A stretch of DNA of 64,000 bases from Adineta ricciae (taxonomy: Eukaryota; Rotifera; Eurotatoria; Adinetida; Adinetidae): the NCBI GenBank assembly GCA_905250025.1, contig CAJNOJ010000215.1, positions 62,001 to 126,000 on the forward strand, given 5' to 3'. Below the pieces are notes generated by a model. It had not been told where the DNA came from and searched no databases. It was given only the letters and a program-made list of their open reading frames with translations. Below, in pieces: positions 60,810 through 64,000 of the stretch (positions are counted from its first letter, which is position 1; every line of letters starts with the position of its first letter). Made by a program: the position numbers and the translations under genes.

Positions 60810-63252
60810 CTAAACGAAATTGAAAAGCAAAATCATTTGTTAGATTGTAAATACGAATGTTCGATCAGCTATCATTTCTCTTACTACCTTCATTCTTCAA
60901 TGTATCTGTGTGTGCGACGAACCAATGTGACAGTCACAAACATACATGCACGCACGACAACTTTTTTTCTACTTTTTTTTTCTTCGCTTGCTCGTCTTCT
61001 TTCTCGCCCTCTCTATCTCCCTTCCTTTTTCAGTGCTATTTCGGTTAAGGCGACGAATGACAATGCAGCATCGAACTATTTCGATTGGTCGCACATATTC
61101 GACACTCACACTTTTTTCTTTTACAATTCTCCTTCTCTCTCGTTCCTATTCTCGCGTCTTACATCGTTTATTTCGTCGTCCTATTCTTCTTCGTTTCTTT
61201 TTTTTTTCGTGCATACAGACATCGTGCTTATCAGTGGAATTTTCGTACGGCTGCTGATGCTTCTGGTGATGACATAAACACACACACATTGTGCTTTTCA
61301 TCACATCGGGGTTTCTTTTTGATAGAAATTTGAGATGTACACACATCTATACGATCGAACAGATACACAATTTCGTTTGATGAGCAAAAACATTAACTTG
61401 AAATTAGCAAGAGACAAAAAAAGAGGCAAATGATGTCATTTCAAACAAGCGAATTGATTGTTGTAAAAAGACAATAATAACAAGAAGAAAAACATGAGAG
61501 GCGAAACCAACGAAGAAGAGAAGAAGAAGAAGAAGAAGACACAGCAGGTCTTATCAATCGAAACTACACTTGTGCCTCATTCGTCATTCACTTTCTTCTT
61601 TTCTCTTTTTTTTCCTTAATCGAAAACAGACACAAGAAACTATTTGAAAAATACACATGCATGCATGCACAGGTGCTTGTCCCATCACACATAGAAGAGA
61701 ACAATGTCATCGATTGTAAAAATTAGAAAATGTCCATGGTGATTGATCACAACGACCTCATCTGTGTGTGTGTATTTGAATGCATGTCTATAGCATCGAC
61801 ATGCGAAAACATGTGTCGGCGATTAGAACAACAATACGAGAGAAAAATAATGAACTACTAGTGCGAGAGAGAAAGACAGAAAGACCAACGGGTGGTCACG
61901 GATGACACTAGGGTTCTAATGAGACAGACAGTTAGATCGACTGCTCTTCTTCGTTTTCTTATATCTGCACTTGTATGCTGTGCTGCATACGCTCAATTGC
62001 TTGTTCTGACCCTCAATCATATTCTTTTCCTTGTGTGCCATGATTTTTTGCCTTCTTCTCTCCTTCGTCTTTTTTTGTGTCGGTGTCTACGCGAATCTGT
62101 GTGCATGTGTATGTACGTGCTTGTTCTACGTAAAAATGAATTTAGTGATAAGCACGTCAAAAATGACAAATTGCCATGATGGGCTCCGTTCTCAATATGA
62201 TGCTGATGACGAGAAAAGAAAAGCTACTCTCGCTTGTTGTCGTCGTTGATCGTCATCGTTCTTCCATAAACAACTTCCGATTCATGTCACTTTTCATCTG
62301 TATGCGTTAGGATAATGTCGACAAACGATTTTCAACGATGTCGTTCTTTTGACAAGGTGCTTGTTTGATTTATCACCTTCTTCGTACGATTTTNATGCTA
62401 TCGGCAAAAGAGCGACTCTCACGGGGTGTGATTGCGCGAGCGAGACATAAGTCACATTTGGCACGACAAAACGAAATCACCTAATCGATCAGAACTCCCG
62501 AATGGATGCTGGATGTAGATGATGATGATGATGATCAATCTTATAAATGAGAAGATTTGTTTCGCCTTTGACCAACAGATTTCTTTCCTTTTTTGGTTGA
62601 TTATATGATTGTACTGAATTTTCCTTTCTATACTTTAAACTAAATATCATTTCAAGAGATAGGAAGAGAGAGGGAGTGTGTGTGTGTGTGTGTGAGTCGA
62701 ACTGATATGGTTAGTCAATGTTTTGCAAATGTTCATTAAACTCGCAAGTGTTTGATAGACGTTGGTACTATGAAGATATAAGCTGTCAACTCTTGTTATC
62801 ACTTGATAACGAGGCGTGAAAGAATAGCTTGTGTATCTCAAGACTAAAAGCGCATCATCACATTAAGTTTTGATCATCGACGACACTGATGACTGATCTT
62901 AATCAGTAAATACGAGGAAAGAAATATTTGACTAACAACATATCTCAAATATCGATCAGAATCAAAAGCTCACCAGTGAATCTCGAACCATCGTGTAGAT
63001 CATCTTTTGCGAAGAGCAAATTCCTCATTCTTTTTCTTAGAAACATACTTTGCATAAAGCTTCTTACTTAATTCAGCTCTGACATGAATATTTTAGTGGC
63101 TATAATATACAGCCATTGGCTCTCTCCACCATATGTACTCGATGTGTTACAGATGAGTATTTCGTATCTCTCTAAAAGTATAATTCATACACCCATCGAC
63201 ATTCCGAAACTATCTTTATATTGATTTTAATCAGATATTTTTATATACAACA
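60810..63252. other. Gene-poor, low-complexity stretch
   Basis: No supported gene. Probably the first intron and promoter region of basonuclin plus intergenic DNA. Contains GAA-rich (about 61515-61540), GATGAT (about 62516-62535) and GT (about 62675-62692) simple repeats and one n at 62394. Frames at 60837-61333 and 61892-62249 are Phe/Ser/Leu-rich translations of pyrimidine tracts, not genes. Confidence 0.65.
62675..62692. repeat. GT dinucleotide microsatellite
   Basis: About nine uninterrupted GT units in the gene-poor stretch. Confidence 0.8.
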
Positions 63253-64000
63253 TTACAATCGTGTACATGTGACAGATGAAACACCATGGACAAACATAGT
63301 TGGTGGTAAATCTTTTGATAGCATGTCTAAAACTTGCATATAACGTTGTGAAAGTCTTCTGTCACGCGGCGGTCGTGGTAAATATAAGTAGAGACATGAT
63401 GTATTATCACTTTGTTGTCGAATAAGTTCATTAATACCTCGAATGTATTCATCGTTCACATCAACAAATGAATCGGATGCTACTGCTGCAGTTGTTGATT
63501 GTTGTTCAGTAGAGTTTGTTGTTACGCTAGCAACAAGTTCTGATGTATAATTATGTAAAAGACTAGTAACGTTCTCCCAAGAAATCATTCGCGTTTGTGC
63601 TTTGATACGAAGTTGTTTTAACAGCTCATCAAGGTAATAATGTGCATGAAGCGCATTCTCATTGACCGCATCGATACAAAGAAAAACTCGTAAGATTGTA
63701 TGTGTTTTCCACGGTTTAACCATAGAAAGTATAGTTGCTAATTGAAACATGTAGAGACATGTAATATCGAATTGTGTTGACGTTTTGGGAAAGATGAAAT
63801 TAACCTAGGCGTAGTGAAGTGAACTGTTTTTAAGATAGTAGAAGAAACTAACTTACTGGCCAAATATCGATGAAGGATTTTCGTTCGTTTGATTCAAGAT
63901 TATCCTTTTGTAGATGAATAAAGTTTCGTGCTAGGCAAACACTTTTATTCAAATGAAGTGCATCTTTAACAATTTGGACGTATGTCAGTATATCCAATTG
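63253..64000 (-). CDS. SLC12A9: SLC12A9-like cation-chloride cotransporter family protein, C-terminal part
   Basis: Two minus-strand exons, 64000-63857 (continuing beyond the window) and 63804-63253, in phase across a 52-bp intron. The visible part is the cytoplasmic C-terminal domain: YVQIVKDALHLNKSVCLARN, SFIDIWPVNF, then MFQLATILSMVKPWKTHTILRVFL, and a final LYLYLPRPP ... DLPPTMFVHGVSSVTCT. The IDIWP, LPRPP and LPPT..VHG...VT.T elements fit the SLC12 C-terminal domain, best SLC12A9 (CIP1). The transport helices lie outside the window. Assignment to the SLC12 family is firm, to member A9 moderate. Confidence 0.8.

Noticed and set aside
60837..61333. Overlapping plus-strand frames of up to 146 codons
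   Set aside because: Phe/Ser/Leu-rich translations of pyrimidine tracts in three frames at once; no splice or domain logic.

Overview
The window looks like nuclear DNA of a small-genome animal, most probably a bdelloid rotifer. The genes are metazoan (PRDM13-like, GATA pair, basonuclin, CCDC157, TTC29). Introns are mostly about 45-65 bp, the sequence is AT-rich, genes are close together, and large blocks occur twice with allele-like divergence. The species call is inference; no rRNA or mitochondrial marker is present.

Layout. (1) 1-11440 and 12755-24209 are two head-to-tail copies of the same block, each carrying: PRDM13-like regulator (+), a short hydrophilic protein (-), CCDC157-like coiled-coil protein (-), two convergent eIF4E genes (+ then -), and a four-helix membrane protein (+), followed by a gene-poor tail. 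(2) 24211-26790 and 26852-29420 are two copies of a second block holding one immunoglobulin-like surface protein gene, separated by a run of n. The block ends fall on or close to n characters, so I read these duplications mainly as two haplotypes laid out in series by the assembler, although a true tandem duplication is not excluded. (3) 29.4-64 kb is single copy: a proline-rich protein (+), VCPKMT-like lysine methyltransferase (+), a two-helix membrane protein (+), TTC29 (-), glucosidase II alpha GANAB (+), two neighbouring GATA factors (+), a neuropeptide precursor (-), BUD23 (-), a second small secreted peptide (+), basonuclin/disco (-) and the C-terminus of an SLC12A9-like transporter (-, running off the end).

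Themes. Cilium or sperm proteins (CCDC157, TTC29), translation and ribosome maturation (eIF4E x2, BUD23), secretory-pathway glycoprotein quality control (GANAB), protein methylation (VCPKMT), and developmental transcription factors with long gene-poor flanks (PRDM13-like, GATA pair, basonuclin). No operon logic is visible. Several loci have tiny exons (10-21 nt), and one intron in BUD23 appears to use a GC donor.

Most interesting items: a previously unrecognised-looking neuropeptide precursor with two 12-residue PKF-amide peptides (52035-52451); a second candidate peptide precursor (56958-57249); a GATA paralogue with a distorted N-finger; a hydrophilin-like gene intact in one copy and stopped early in the other; and the serial haplotype arrangement itself. 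Exon limits were set by hand from splice signals, reading phase and remembered family features; no alignment was run.
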